A DNA stretch of 64,000 nucleotides from Dysgonomonas sp. PH5-45 (GTDB taxonomy: Bacteria > Bacteroidota > Bacteroidia > Bacteroidales > Dysgonomonadaceae), in assembly GCF_029893235.1 (NCBI RefSeq), contig NZ_JARXWE010000010.1, positions 1-64,000 of the forward strand, read 5' to 3'. Below, one piece after another: positions 18,228 through 27,664 of this stretch. Made by a program: the position numbers and the translations under genes. How positions within the stretch are numbered: the stretch's first letter is position 1; each line of letters starts with the position of its first letter. A model generated the notes under the pieces. It saw only the letters and a program-made list of their open reading frames with translations, did not search any database and was not told the origin of the DNA.

Positions 18228-19187
18228 ATGAAATTAAGCATACTTTCTTTTGTTGCTATTTTGTTTTTTTCAACACAGATGCTTTGTGCGCAAGGCATTG
18301 AAGTTATAAGCGATAAGAATAATAAATTCGGTCTTAAAAACAACAAACGGGTGGTCTTGAAGCCTACTTACGATGAGATATCGCACCTCCAAGGACGGTT
18401 CTATACTGTAAAAAAAGACAACAAACACGGGCTTATAGACACAAATGGAAAGGCGGTTATCCCTGCCGTATACGACGATTTATTGCAATTTCACGACAAT
18501 CTGTTCATGGCTAAGCAGGGCGAAAAATGGGGCCTTGTTGATTATAACAACCGCGAAATTCTCCCCACAGACTATAACGGCTTCAGCAAAATGAACGATT
18601 ACCTTTACCTTACAAAAAAAGGAAATAAGCAAGGGCTTATCACCAAGTACGGAGAATTGGTGCTGCCTGCCGAATACGAAAACATCAAGGAATTTTCTGA
18701 AAGCTTGTATTCGGTCACCAAAAATGGTTTTCAGGGTTTGATAGATAACATAGGGAAGGTTGTAATTAACCCTGTTTATACGCAAATAGCGACTCTCGAA
18801 CACCTACCTTTCTATAAGGTTGCGAAAAACGATAAGTTTGGGCTGATAGATAAATCGGGCAAAGTGATTCTTGAAGACAAATACGATGAGATATGCGACC
18901 CCGACCGTGGTTTTACAATCATAAAACAAGGGCAGAAGATAGGTTTCATAACTTACGACTATAAAATTATTCCCGCCGTTTACGACCGCATTATCTTTTA
19001 TCAGGAGGAAATGGGAATCGTGGCTGTGAAGCAAAACAATAAATGTGGCTTTGTAGGGTCGGACGGGCGCATACTGCCTGCCGTGTACGACAATGTGAGC
19101 CGTTTTTCGCCCAATTGCACAAGTCTTGTTGAGAAACAAGGCCGCCTGATGACTATTGATTGCTACGGAAAGGAAGTTAATTTATAA
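18228..19187 (+). CDS. Exported WG-repeat protein
   Basis: The 319-residue protein has a signal peptide ending near MLCAQG, followed by about nine WG-type beta repeats. Their cores read NKFGLKNNKRVV, NKHGLIDTNGKAVIPAVYDD, EKWGLVDYNNREILP, NKQGLITKYGELVLPAEYEN, and so on to the end. WG repeats form a surface-binding fold with no known catalysis. It is predicted to be periplasmic or outer-membrane exposed. It lies 28 bases after the tsaC-like gene and closes the plus-strand run that begins at recR. Confidence 0.88.
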   Translation: MKLSILSFVAILFFSTQMLCAQGIEVISDKNNKFGLKNNKRVVLKPTYDEISHLQGRFYTVKKDNKHGLIDTNGKAVIPAVYDDLLQFHDNLFMAKQGEKWGLVDYNNREILPTDYNGFSKMNDYLYLTKKGNKQGLITKYGELVLPAEYENIKEFSESLYSVTKNGFQGLIDNIGKVVINPVYTQIATLEHLPFYKVAKNDKFGLIDKSGKVILEDKYDEICDPDRGFTIIKQGQKIGFITYDYKIIPAVYDRIIFYQEEMGIVAVKQNNKCGFVGSDGRILPAVYDNVSRFSPNCTSLVEKQGRLMTIDCYGKEVNL

Positions 19188-19229
19188 ACCATAGGGCAAG
19201 AAAAAAGGAGATAAATTTTTTTGGAAAGG

Positions 19230-19237
19230 TAAGTTTG
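19230..19237 (+). promoter_or_regulatory. -7 element upstream of the ClC gene
   Basis: TAAGTTTG is a full match to TAnnTTTG, 37 bases before the ATG at 19275. The -33 region lacks TTTG. Confidence 0.45.
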
Positions 19238-19274
19238 TATAAATTTATTGCCTTTTTAAAAATTTAATAGAATA

Positions 19275-21068
19275 ATGTTTCTGAAAAAGTGTTTTGAAAG
19301 GTTTTTGCTTTGGCGTGGAAAACACATCAAGGAAAGGCAATTCCTTATTTTTATCAGTTTTCTGATAGGAATTCTTACCGCCACGGCAGCCTTGATACTC
19401 AAAACGATAATCCATTTTATACAAGATGCTCTCACGGGGAGTTTCGATATAGCCGAGGCAAACTATTTGTACTTGGTTTATCCCGTTGTGGGGATACTCA
19501 TAGCCGGTATGTATGTCCGCTACATAGTGAAGGACGATATCAGCCATGGGGTCACCAAGATTCTGTATGCCATTTCGCAACGCAAGAGCTACATCAAGGC
19601 GCACAACATGTACACCTCTATTGCGGCAAGTTCCATTACAATAGGTTTCGGGGGATCGGTTGGGGCAGAGGCTCCTATCGTACTGACCGGCGCAGCCATT
19701 GGTTCTAACCTTGGGCGTGCTTTTAAAATACAACAGCAGCATTTGATGTTGCTGATTGGTTGCGGGGCTGCGGGAGCCATTGCGGGGATATTTAAGGCTC
19801 CGATTGCCGGGCTTGTATTTGTGATTGAGGTTTTGATGCTCGACCTGACGATGGGTACGGTTCTGCCGCTTCTTATATCGTCGGTTACGGCAGCCACCTT
19901 TGCTTATGTAACCACAGGCACACAAGCTATGTTCAAGTATGCCCATGCCGAGTTGTTTGAGCTGGAGCGTATCCCTTACGTTATACTTCTGGGTGTTTTT
20001 TGCGGAGTGGTATCGCTATACTTTACAAGGGCAATGAGCTGGACAGAAGATATTTTCAGGAAACTGTCGTATTGGAAAAAATTTGGCTTGGGAGCAACCC
20101 TCTTGAGTATCCTTATATTCCTTTTGCCTCCGCTCTATGGCGAAGGCTACGATACCATAAACTCCCTGCTCAGTGGCTTGGTTAACAACGAAGCCATTAT
20201 GGAAGGAAGCCTTTTTTATGGCTTCAGGGATACCCGATGGGGCATTGTTGCTTTTCTGGGGGCTATCCTGCTGCTGAAAGTATATGCCTCGTGCGCCACG
20301 AACGCAGGGGGCGGAACGGGTGGTATATTTGCTCCGTCTTTGTTTTTGGGGTGTATCGCAGGATTTGTTTTCTCGTACGTGGCAAACCAATGGGACATAC
20401 CACACCTTCCGCAAGAGAATTTTGCACTTATGGGCATGGCCGGGGTTATGGCCGGGGTTATGCATGCCCCGTTAACGGGGACGTTCCTTATAGCGGAACT
20501 GACGGGCGGATACGAATTGTTTTTGCCGTTGATGATTGTTTCGATTGTTTCGTACCTCTTCATCAAGATATTTGAGCCGCACAGCATATATGCAATGCGT
20601 TTGGCTAAGAAAGGAGAACTGCTGACACACAAAAAGGATGAGGCTGTTTTGACCTTGATGTCTTTGAACACTGTAATAGAAAAAGGCTTTCAACCTGTGC
20701 GCCCCGATATGACACTTGGCGATGTAGTGAAAATTATATCGAGCTCTCCCCGGAATGTGTTCCCGACGTTAGATAAGGAAGATAGGCTGATAGGGCTTGT
20801 TTTGCTTGATAATATCCGGAATATAATGTTCCGCCCTGAACTTTACGACCGTTTCAAGGTAGAACGTTTTATGGTTGCGCCTCCTGCGATAATAGACATA
20901 AATATGCCTGTGCGGAAGATAATGTCGTTGTTTGACGAAACTAAAGCATGGAATCTGCCTGTTGTGGACGAAAAAGGTGTTTACCTCGGTTTTGTTTCTA
21001 AATCTACTATCTTGAATACTTACCGCAAAGTACTTGTAGACAACTTTTCGGGCAACGAAGGCGATTGA
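19275..21068 (+). CDS. ClC family chloride channel or antiporter with CBS domains
   Basis: The 597-residue protein has the ClC membrane core (about 1-440) with GGSVGAEAPIVLTG, which holds the gating glutamate, and the second selectivity region GGTGGIFAPSLFLG. A C-terminal pair of CBS domains (about 450-590) follows, with a motif DMTLGDVVKIISSS in the first. ClC proteins move chloride or exchange it for protons; the gating glutamate suggests an exchanger, but this is not certain. CBS domains often bind adenine nucleotides. It is a single-gene unit. Confidence 0.92.
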   Translation: MFLKKCFERFLLWRGKHIKERQFLIFISFLIGILTATAALILKTIIHFIQDALTGSFDIAEANYLYLVYPVVGILIAGMYVRYIVKDDISHGVTKILYAISQRKSYIKAHNMYTSIAASSITIGFGGSVGAEAPIVLTGAAIGSNLGRAFKIQQQHLMLLIGCGAAGAIAGIFKAPIAGLVFVIEVLMLDLTMGTVLPLLISSVTAATFAYVTTGTQAMFKYAHAELFELERIPYVILLGVFCGVVSLYFTRAMSWTEDIFRKLSYWKKFGLGATLLSILIFLLPPLYGEGYDTINSLLSGLVNNEAIMEGSLFYGFRDTRWGIVAFLGAILLLKVYASCATNAGGGTGGIFAPSLFLGCIAGFVFSYVANQWDIPHLPQENFALMGMAGVMAGVMHAPLTGTFLIAELTGGYELFLPLMIVSIVSYLFIKIFEPHSIYAMRLAKKGELLTHKKDEAVLTLMSLNTVIEKGFQPVRPDMTLGDVVKIISSSPRNVFPTLDKEDRLIGLVLLDNIRNIMFRPELYDRFKVERFMVAPPAIIDINMPVRKIMSLFDETKAWNLPVVDEKGVYLGFVSKSTILNTYRKVLVDNFSGNEGD

Positions 21069-21166
21069 AAGCAAAAAAAGAGCGAAAACCTCTTATCGTA
21101 TCGGTCTATACTATATCTTTTTAATAGTAAGCCCGCCCCTCAAAAAAACCGGAAAGGGGCAAAGCT

Positions 21167-21973
21167 TTACCCTTGCCAAATATAACAATCTTTGAAGTTG
21201 CCTTCTAAATCTGCGGGTTGGCCGAAGATACCGTAAACCGACGAACCGGAACCCGACATGGAGGCATAAACGGCGCCCAGTTCGTACAGTTTATTTTTTA
21301 TTCGTTCTATTTCGGGAAACTGTGGAAAGATGCTGTCTTCAAAATCGTTGCGCATCAGTGTTTTCCATTGGTTTATGGGCTTCAATACAATTTCTTTTAA
21401 AGACACCTCCGGCTGCTTGGGTTTTATCAGAGCAAAGGCTTCTTTTGTGGAAATGTGTATATCGGGTTTTATCAGAACAAAGTGGTAGCCTTGCAAGGAT
21501 AGTTCCACGTCTTCAAATAGCTCTCCTATCCCTTTTGCAAAAAGCGGACGGTTATAAATGAAAAAGGGACAATCGGCGCCCAACTTACGAGCCATAAAGG
21601 CAAGTTCACTATCCGGTATATTCAGTCTGAATGTTTTGTTGAGCAAAGAGAGCATAAAAGAGGCGTCGGCCGAACCTCCGCCAATACCCGCGCCAAATGG
21701 TATTTTTTTTAGCAAATGAACTTCGATGGGAGGAATGTCGTAACTTTCCCTCATCAGCTTTAGGGCTTTTATCACCAAATTATTATCGGGAGGCGAATCG
21801 ACCTTGATTCCTGATTCCGAAAAACTGTCTTTCCCGTCTGCCAACGGGATTATCTCCAAAGCATCTTTAATGCCGATGGGATAAAAAACAGTTTCCAGAT
21901 TATGATATCCGTCCTCTCTTTTGGAGACGATATTCAGCCCCAAATTTATTTTTGCATTTGGAAAACAAATCAT
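21167..21973 (-). CDS. ispE: 4-diphosphocytidyl-2-C-methyl-D-erythritol kinase
   Basis: The 268-residue GHMP kinase acts in the non-mevalonate isoprenoid pathway. The N-terminal FPNAKINLGLNI motif with the substrate lysine, the ATP loop IPFGAGIGGGSADAS near residue 91, and the C-terminal YASMSGSGSSVYGIF block are all present. The length is at the short end of the family (about 270-300). It is the last gene of the minus-strand run and starts 25 bases after ddh ends. Confidence 0.95.
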   Translation of the reverse strand: MICFPNAKINLGLNIVSKREDGYHNLETVFYPIGIKDALEIIPLADGKDSFSESGIKVDSPPDNNLVIKALKLMRESYDIPPIEVHLLKKIPFGAGIGGGSADASFMLSLLNKTFRLNIPDSELAFMARKLGADCPFFIYNRPLFAKGIGELFEDVELSLQGYHFVLIKPDIHISTKEAFALIKPKQPEVSLKEIVLKPINQWKTLMRNDFEDSIFPQFPEIERIKNKLYELGAVYASMSGSGSSVYGIFGQPADLEGNFKDCYIWQG

Positions 21974-21998
21974 AATATACTCTCTGTTGCAAGGGGGG

Positions 21999-22895
21999 TT
22001 AAACCAATTTCTTTATAAGCTGTTCCCTATCGCCGTAAATGAAATCAATAATGGGCACTTCTATCATGGTGTATGCTCCCGGCCTTTGTTTCATTGAAGC
22101 GCGGGCGGCGGCAACAAGCACTTGGGCTGTAAGCGCAGGGTTGTTTATTTGCATATTGAACTCTATAAGTTGGTTTTGAGTTTTGCCCGAAACGCCTTTG
22201 CGGTTCATATGCACTCCGTGTCCCATATCTTTCAGGTTGTCTACATCGTCCACTTGCATTACATGGGTTTCGTCGTGACTGAAATAATCGTCTGCTTTGA
22301 TGGCTTTAGCCACATCTTCAAACTTATAGCCGTCTTTCACTTCTATATAAACCATTCGGCGGTGAATACCTGTCCCAACGGGAATAGTCATAGAGAGGGC
22401 GGCTTTCACGCCTTCGATGGCTTTCACTGCAACGGTGTGGCCCATGCTCATGCCGGGGCCAAAGTTTGTATAAGTGATTCCCTTTGGAGCCATAAATTCC
22501 ATTATGGAGCGTACCATAGAGTCGGTTCCGGGGTCCCATCCCGCCGATATTATGGATACTTTATTGTTGGCGGTGGCTACTTCGTCCAGTTCGCGGCGCA
22601 GGTCAACGATGCCTGTGTGTATGTCGTAACTGTCTACCGTGTTTATTCCTAACGACAGGCATTCCTTTGCATGGGTTTCCACGCTACGGGTTGGTGTACA
22701 GAGAATGGCAACATCTACATCGTTTAGTTTGACAATGTTGTCAGTTATTGTGTAATTGCGGATTTCGTCGGGGATGTTTGTCGTGTCGCGGCGAACGATG
22801 CCGGCAACTTCAAAGTCGGGCGATGTTTGGATGGCTTCTAACACATGTTTGCCAATATTTCCATAGCCAACAATAGCAGCACGTAATTTTTTCAT
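21999..22895 (-). CDS. ddh: meso-Diaminopimelate D-dehydrogenase
   Basis: The 298-residue NADPH-dependent enzyme makes meso-diaminopimelate directly from tetrahydrodipicolinate. It has the N-terminal Rossmann motif AIVGYGNIGKHVLEAI, the GWDPGTDSM block (about 118-126) and the GMSMGHTVAV block, all specific to the family. Its presence means the organism can use the short dehydrogenase route to lysine and peptidoglycan. It precedes ispE by 25 bases. Confidence 0.93.
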   Translation of the reverse strand: MKKLRAAIVGYGNIGKHVLEAIQTSPDFEVAGIVRRDTTNIPDEIRNYTITDNIVKLNDVDVAILCTPTRSVETHAKECLSLGINTVDSYDIHTGIVDLRRELDEVATANNKVSIISAGWDPGTDSMVRSIMEFMAPKGITYTNFGPGMSMGHTVAVKAIEGVKAALSMTIPVGTGIHRRMVYIEVKDGYKFEDVAKAIKADDYFSHDETHVMQVDDVDNLKDMGHGVHMNRKGVSGKTQNQLIEFNMQINNPALTAQVLVAAARASMKQRPGAYTMIEVPIIDFIYGDREQLIKKLV

Positions 22896-22991
22896 TGTAT
22901 ATATTGCGTTTTTAATTTTATAAAAAGATGTAAGTTCTATTTTTTTTGTACGACTGATTGTATAACAAACTTTCCTGTGTTTTCGTTTAGC

Positions 22992-23684
22992 CTACGGCTG
23001 ACATTCTTTCATGAATTTGTATAGCCATTCCAAAGCCTGAAAATCGTCGGCAAGCCGATCGGCAAACTCTACGGAAAACACTTCGTTGCCGATGGGTATT
23101 GTTTTATATACATATATGCCCTTGCGTTGAATCCATTGCTGGTGATATTCGGGCAAATCGTTTGCCAAAGGCCTTTTGTATTCGTCCCCACCCAATAGGA
23201 AGCCCCTGTCTAAAACAGTTTCTTGAGTTACACGGCGAAACTCTTCGGCATGGAACGAAACTTCTTCGCGAAACACATCCATGACTTTCTTTTTTGGCAT
23301 GAAGAGCCCCATTCCCAATATATAGTTGTCGCCGTTTATTTCCATAAAGTAGCCCGGATAGTCTTTCCAGTCGTCTCTCGATACGGGCAACTGAAATGTA
23401 ATCCACATACAGGTTTTGTAAGGGTCTTTATTTTTTGAGAAACGTACATCCCGGTATATGCGCGACATGGCACGATGCGGACGCAGCTCGAAAGCCGGGT
23501 CTATGTTGTACATGGTAGGTGTGAGGTATGTAATCAGCGATTTCAGGGGAGCAACCACTTCGTTGTCGTATACGCTCTTATGGGCATCGAACCACTCTTT
23601 GTAGTTGTTTGCCGCCAAGTCTTTGAAAAACCGGATGGTTTCGGGCGAAAACCCTTTGAATGCTTCTATTTTTTTTGCTGCCAT
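22992..23684 (-). CDS. DUF2461 family protein
   Basis: The 230-residue cytoplasmic protein starts MAAKKIEAFKGFSPETIRFF and has the family blocks NNYKEWFDAHKSVYD, RIYRDVRFSKNKDPYKT and FFMEINGD-like sequence (here GYFMEINGDNYILGMG). The family is widespread in bacteria and its function is unknown. A 96-base gap separates it from ddh. Confidence 0.9.
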   Translation of the reverse strand: MAAKKIEAFKGFSPETIRFFKDLAANNYKEWFDAHKSVYDNEVVAPLKSLITYLTPTMYNIDPAFELRPHRAMSRIYRDVRFSKNKDPYKTCMWITFQLPVSRDDWKDYPGYFMEINGDNYILGMGLFMPKKKVMDVFREEVSFHAEEFRRVTQETVLDRGFLLGGDEYKRPLANDLPEYHQQWIQRKGIYVYKTIPIGNEVFSVEFADRLADDFQALEWLYKFMKECQP

Positions 23685-23710
23685 AGCACTTCTGTGTGTG
23701 TTGTTTTAAA

Positions 23711-24334
23711 TTATTTCCTGCCAAAGTCGGCGGGTATTTCGCCCCAATGGGCGGTTTCCCATTTCAGAATTTGTGTGGTGTATGTATTCTCTCTCAGCCA
23801 TTTTTCGGCACGTTCTATCAAATCGAAAATAGGTGCGTTTTTTTCTGTCTGTTCGAGTTTTGTTTTGCATTTTTTGTCTTTCACCCATTTTATGGCATTT
23901 ACGCTGTCGGTATAGATGGGTATAGTCAGGTTTTGTTGTTTGAGCAGGGCAAGGCCATGCACCAAAGCCAGAAATTCACCAACATTGTTGGTTCCTTGCT
24001 CAAAAGGGCCTTGAATAAAAATTTGCTCGCCTGTGCGCACATACACTCCACGGTATTCCATCGCACCGGGGTTGCCACTGCATGCGGCGTCTACCGATAG
24101 GCTGTCTTTTATTATATTGTGAGTTGCGGTAAAGGGTGTGGGTGTTTTTTTTGCTTGTTGCCCTACATGCTTCCACGGATTGTCTTTGAATGCCTGTTCG
24201 GCAAGTTGGCGCGAGGGAAAAGATTTATATATGGCTCCGTCGTAGCCCTCAACTTGGGCTTTGCACTCGTTCCACGAATCGTAAACGCCGGGTTTCACGC
24301 CATTCCATACCGTATAAAAGTTTTTCTTAGCCAT
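23711..24334 (-). CDS. Ribonuclease H with N-terminal viroplasmin domain
   Basis: The 207-residue protein starts with a caulimovirus viroplasmin-type domain (YTVWNGVKPGVYDSWNEC, residues 7-24, followed by the GAIYKSF block) that binds RNA-DNA hybrids, and continues with a type 1 RNase H domain from about residue 74. The catalytic acids are in LSVDAACSGNPG, NNVGEFLALVHG, IYTDSVNAIKW and the terminal ADFGRK region. It degrades RNA in hybrids. It starts 4 bases after nadK ends. Confidence 0.92.
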   Translation of the reverse strand: MAKKNFYTVWNGVKPGVYDSWNECKAQVEGYDGAIYKSFPSRQLAEQAFKDNPWKHVGQQAKKTPTPFTATHNIIKDSLSVDAACSGNPGAMEYRGVYVRTGEQIFIQGPFEQGTNNVGEFLALVHGLALLKQQNLTIPIYTDSVNAIKWVKDKKCKTKLEQTEKNAPIFDLIERAEKWLRENTYTTQILKWETAHWGEIPADFGRK

Positions 24335-24338
24335 CTGT

Positions 24339-25223
24339 TTATCGTTCTTTCTGCCCTGTTGTTCTCGGATCGGCTCCCCACATCAGTTTGTCGCGTATTG
24401 TGCCATAAAAGGTGTGATCCAGCCCTTTTACCAGCTTTACTTCGGTTTGGGCTTTCTTTATTGTCAGTTTGGTTTCGATAGGGAGTACAGACGACCGCCC
24501 GTCGACCGAAATCAGATAATTACGGTTACGCCCTTCTATCTCCAAACGGATCACACAACTGTCTTCTATAACCAAGGGGCGGGTATTGAGGCTGTGCGGA
24601 GCGATGGCGGCAATAATGAAGTTCGCGGCCTTGGGTGTCATAATAGGGCCTCCTATACTCAGCGAATAGGCTGTCGACCCGGTGGGTGTAGATATAATCA
24701 ACCCATCGGCCTGATAAGATGTCAGATACTCATCGTTGATATAAGCGTTTATGGTTATCATGGAGGCTGTATCTTGTTTCAGCAAAGCCACTTCGTTCAG
24801 AGCTACACCTGTGTCGTTGAGGGTGTTGAAGTCGGTCGATACTTGTATCTGCGAACGATGTTCGATACGGTATTTCCCTTCGAACAGATTGTTGAGCATC
24901 TCCTCAATGTTTTTTTCGTTAATATCCGCAAGAAAACCCAAAGTACCTGTGTTTATACCTAAAATGGGAATGTTTTTCTTTCCAACAATAGCTGCCGTGC
25001 GCAACAGGGTTCCGTCTCCTCCGATACTGAAGGCGAAATCGGCCGAAAAATCATCCCCACCAAAAACCTCGCAATGGGGATAATCGAGTTTAAATTCGGA
25101 TTGCAGATAATCGAAAAAATCCTTCTGGATACATACCTCCGCTTGGTGTTTGGATAGGCTGCCAAACAACTTGCGGATGGGCATTTCTTGTTGATAGTCG
25201 CTTCCTAAAATAGCTATTTTCAT
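24339..25223 (-). CDS. nadK: NAD kinase
   Basis: The 294-residue enzyme phosphorylates NAD to NADP. The GGDGTLLRTA motif (near residue 73) and the GLIISTPTGSTAYSLS motif (near 185) are the two defining blocks, and NTGTLGFLADI lies between them. The length is normal. It is the first gene of the minus-strand run to ispE and is divergent from pdxJ across a 224-base intergenic region. Confidence 0.96.
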   Translation of the reverse strand: MKIAILGSDYQQEMPIRKLFGSLSKHQAEVCIQKDFFDYLQSEFKLDYPHCEVFGGDDFSADFAFSIGGDGTLLRTAAIVGKKNIPILGINTGTLGFLADINEKNIEEMLNNLFEGKYRIEHRSQIQVSTDFNTLNDTGVALNEVALLKQDTASMITINAYINDEYLTSYQADGLIISTPTGSTAYSLSIGGPIMTPKAANFIIAAIAPHSLNTRPLVIEDSCVIRLEIEGRNRNYLISVDGRSSVLPIETKLTIKKAQTEVKLVKGLDHTFYGTIRDKLMWGADPRTTGQKER

Positions 25224-25342
25224 TGTTGTAGGTTTCCTGAGAATAATTCAGACACTACTCCCCGAATATGGATATTGAAACAAGATTTCGAAAAATTATG
25301 AATTCTTTCCCCCGTCTTGGTTTCATATTCGGCTAATCGTGT

Positions 25343-25350
25343 TAAATTTG
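25343..25350 (+). promoter_or_regulatory. -7 element upstream of pdxJ
   Basis: TAAATTTG fits TAnnTTTG. TTGG at 25317-25320 lies upstream at a 22-base spacing, slightly longer than usual. The leader before the ATG at 25448 would be about 90 bases. Confidence 0.45.
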
Positions 25351-25447
25351 CAATTGCTAATATTTACAAAGTTGAGAAAAAAGTTTGTAGAATAAGCAAT
25401 TTTGCGTTATTTTTATATGTTATTGATTTTATTTTGAAACGGTTTTT

Positions 25448-26164
25448 ATGACAAAATTGAGCGTAAATATAAATAAAGTGGCAACCATACGTAATGCTCG
25501 CGGAGGTAATGTACCCAATCTTGTTCAGGTTGCGCTCGATTGCGAATCTTTTGGGGCTGACGGAATTACGGTTCATCCACGCCCAGACGAAAGGCACATA
25601 CGCTTTACGGATGTGTATGATTTGAAAGCAAAAATCAGAACGGAATTCAATATAGAGGGTTATCCCGGCAAACATTTTATCGATATGGTAAAAAAAGTGA
25701 AGCCGGCTCAGGTTACGCTCGTGCCCGATGCTCCCGATGCTATTACATCGAATGCGGGGTGGGATACAAAAACGAACCAGAGTTTTTTGAGCGAGGTGGT
25801 CGAAGAGTTTTCGCAGGCAGGTATCCGTACATCTATTTTTACGGGAACGGAACCCGAAATAATAGAATATGCCGCTAAAATAGGAACAGACCGCATAGAA
25901 CTCTATACCGAGCCTTATGCTGCCGATTATACCAAAAATAAGGAAGCGGCAGTAGCACCTTTCCTTGAAGCGGCAAAGCTGGCAAAAAAACTTGGGTTGG
26001 GAATAAATGCCGGACACGATTTGAGTTTACAGAATTTGAATTATTTGATAGCGACAATTCCTTGGATCGACGAAGTTTCGATAGGGCATGCCCTGATTAG
26101 CGATGCTTTGTATTTAGGGCTGGAAAAAACGATAGCCTCGTACAAGAATTGTTTGAATATATAG
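25448..26164 (+). CDS. pdxJ: Pyridoxine 5'-phosphate synthase
   Basis: The 238-residue enzyme condenses 3-amino-1-hydroxyacetone 1-phosphate with deoxyxylulose 5-phosphate to make vitamin B6. It begins [18 protein letters not shown] and contains the [17 protein letters not shown] phosphate and substrate block, [17 protein letters not shown], and [13 protein letters not shown]. The length is normal. The energy transducer tonB follows directly. Confidence 0.96.
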   Translation: MTKLSVNINKVATIRNARGGNVPNLVQVALDCESFGADGITVHPRPDERHIRFTDVYDLKAKIRTEFNIEGYPGKHFIDMVKKVKPAQVTLVPDAPDAITSNAGWDTKTNQSFLSEVVEEFSQAGIRTSIFTGTEPEIIEYAAKIGTDRIELYTEPYAADYTKNKEAAVAPFLEAAKLAKKLGLGINAGHDLSLQNLNYLIATIPWIDEVSIGHALISDALYLGLEKTIASYKNCLNI

Positions 26165-26198
26165 AGTGGCGCCTCCCGCCGTACTAACCAAACAGGAT

Positions 26199-27071
26199 AT
26201 GAGATTTGCCAAAGAAAGAAATACAGGAATATTAGGGGCATGTGTGGTACACTTGCTTCTGGTGGTTTTTCTGTTACTTACATACATAAAGCCTATTGCC
26301 GCCGATTTAAGGCCCGATAAGATAGAAGGCGTGCCCGTTATGTTTGGTAACGTAGCCGATGCTTTTGGCGATGACGAACCTTTTGGGCGGGGCGATGGCA
26401 CTTCCGCGGCCAATGTCGATTTGTCGGAACCTAATCCGCCTTCGGTTATTGCCGAAGAAACAAGGAAGGCTTTACCCTCGGCAACCACAAAAACACCCAG
26501 CTCGTCGCTGACCCAGAGCATGGAAAAAACAATTGCCGTGAAAACCGAGGCCGAAAAGAAAGCCGACGAAAAAAAACGATTGGATGCCATAGAAGCCGAC
26601 CGCAAGCAGAGAGAGGCTGCCGAAGCAGCTAAAAAAGCAAGGGCCGAGGCCGAGCAAAAAGATAATATCAACAAAAAGGTTGGCGGATTGTTGGGCTACG
26701 GAACCGGTAGCGGAAGCCGAGGCAATACTCATGGTACAGGAACACAAGGCGTACCGACCGGTAATGCCAGCCACGGAAAAACGTCGGGCGTTGGCGGTTG
26801 GGGTAGTTATGACCTTGGCGGGCGTAACGTTGGTTCGAGCGGATTGGTGAAACCCACTTATTCGGTAAACGATTACGGAACGGTAGTTGTTGATATAACG
26901 GTAGACCCCAAAGGGAATGTTATATCTGCCTCCATAGGCCGTGGCACTAATACACCCAATACAACTTTGCGCAATGCGGCTATACGGGCGGCACAGCGAA
27001 CAAAGTTCAATACTGTATCAACTCTGGGAAATCAGAAGGGAACAATTACATATAAGTTTAACCTAAACTAA
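26199..27071 (+). CDS. TonB family energy transducer
   Basis: This is a TonB-type protein of about 290 residues. It has an N-terminal membrane helix (GACVVHLLLVVFLLLTYI, about 10-27), a long periplasmic linker rich in Glu, Ala and Lys with a coiled-coil stretch near 115-155, a Gly, Ser and Thr-rich section, and a C-terminal TonB domain with VVVDITVDPKGNVISASIG and a final AAIRAAQRTKFN block. It energises TonB-dependent receptors with an ExbB-ExbD motor. A GTG at 26166, one base after the pdxJ stop, would add 11 residues; the ATG at 26199 is preferred because it puts the membrane helix at a normal distance. ExbB and ExbD are not next to it. Confidence 0.85.
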   Translation: MRFAKERNTGILGACVVHLLLVVFLLLTYIKPIAADLRPDKIEGVPVMFGNVADAFGDDEPFGRGDGTSAANVDLSEPNPPSVIAEETRKALPSATTKTPSSSLTQSMEKTIAVKTEAEKKADEKKRLDAIEADRKQREAAEAAKKARAEAEQKDNINKKVGGLLGYGTGSGSRGNTHGTGTQGVPTGNASHGKTSGVGGWGSYDLGGRNVGSSGLVKPTYSVNDYGTVVVDITVDPKGNVISASIGRGTNTPNTTLRNAAIRAAQRTKFNTVSTLGNQKGTITYKFNLN

Positions 27072-27081
27072 CTGTATAACG

Positions 27082-27624
27082 ATGAAAGATATATTTGTAT
27101 TTCTGGTTACCGGCTTCGAAGAGATTGAAGCTTTAGGTACTGTCGATATTTTGCGTAGAGCCGGTTTAAGTGTAAAAACGGTTTCGCTCGAAGATACGAA
27201 ACAAGTTGTGGCCAGTCATCAGGTGCCTGTTGTTGCCGATATGATGTTTGGGGATGTTGATTTTTCGCAGGCCGAACTTTTGGTTTTGCCGGGTGGTACA
27301 CCCCGTATCAACGACCACGGAGGACTTAAAAAAGAAATTCTGGCATTTTACAATAGCGGAAAGAATGTTGCCGCCATCTGTGCCGCTCCGATGGTTTTTG
27401 GAGGCTTAGGCATACTTAACGGACGTAAGGCTACATGTTACCCCGGATTTGAAAAATACCTGACAGGCGCTATTCTCGAAACCGACAAAGCGGTTGTGGT
27501 TGACGCAAACGTGATTACAGGCCGTGGCCCGGGGCTAACCTTCGACTTTGCTTTGCAGCTTGTTGAAACAGTGTGCGGCAAAGTCAAACGCGACGAAGTT
27601 GCGGCAGGACTGCTTGTAAAATAA
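27082..27624 (+). CDS. DJ-1 family protein (PfpI/ThiJ type)
   Basis: The 180-residue protein has the DJ-1 fold signatures: FLVTGFEEIEALGTVDILRR at the N-terminus, with the catalytic glutamate of the FEEIE block, and the nucleophile elbow AAICAAPMVFGG with Cys100. Members act as glyoxalase III or have been reported as protein and nucleotide deglycases, so the exact activity is not settled. It lies 10 bases after the tonB gene. Confidence 0.9.
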   Translation: MKDIFVFLVTGFEEIEALGTVDILRRAGLSVKTVSLEDTKQVVASHQVPVVADMMFGDVDFSQAELLVLPGGTPRINDHGGLKKEILAFYNSGKNVAAICAAPMVFGGLGILNGRKATCYPGFEKYLTGAILETDKAVVVDANVITGRGPGLTFDFALQLVETVCGKVKRDEVAAGLLVK

Positions 27625-27664
27625 TGAACAAAGAAATTGCTTCCGCGCAATGAAAATAAATTTG

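Noticed and set aside
21069-21166. Hairpin GCCCCT/AGGGGC between the ClC and ispE genes as a terminator
   Set aside because: The stem is only 6 bases with a long loop, and no T run follows on either strand.
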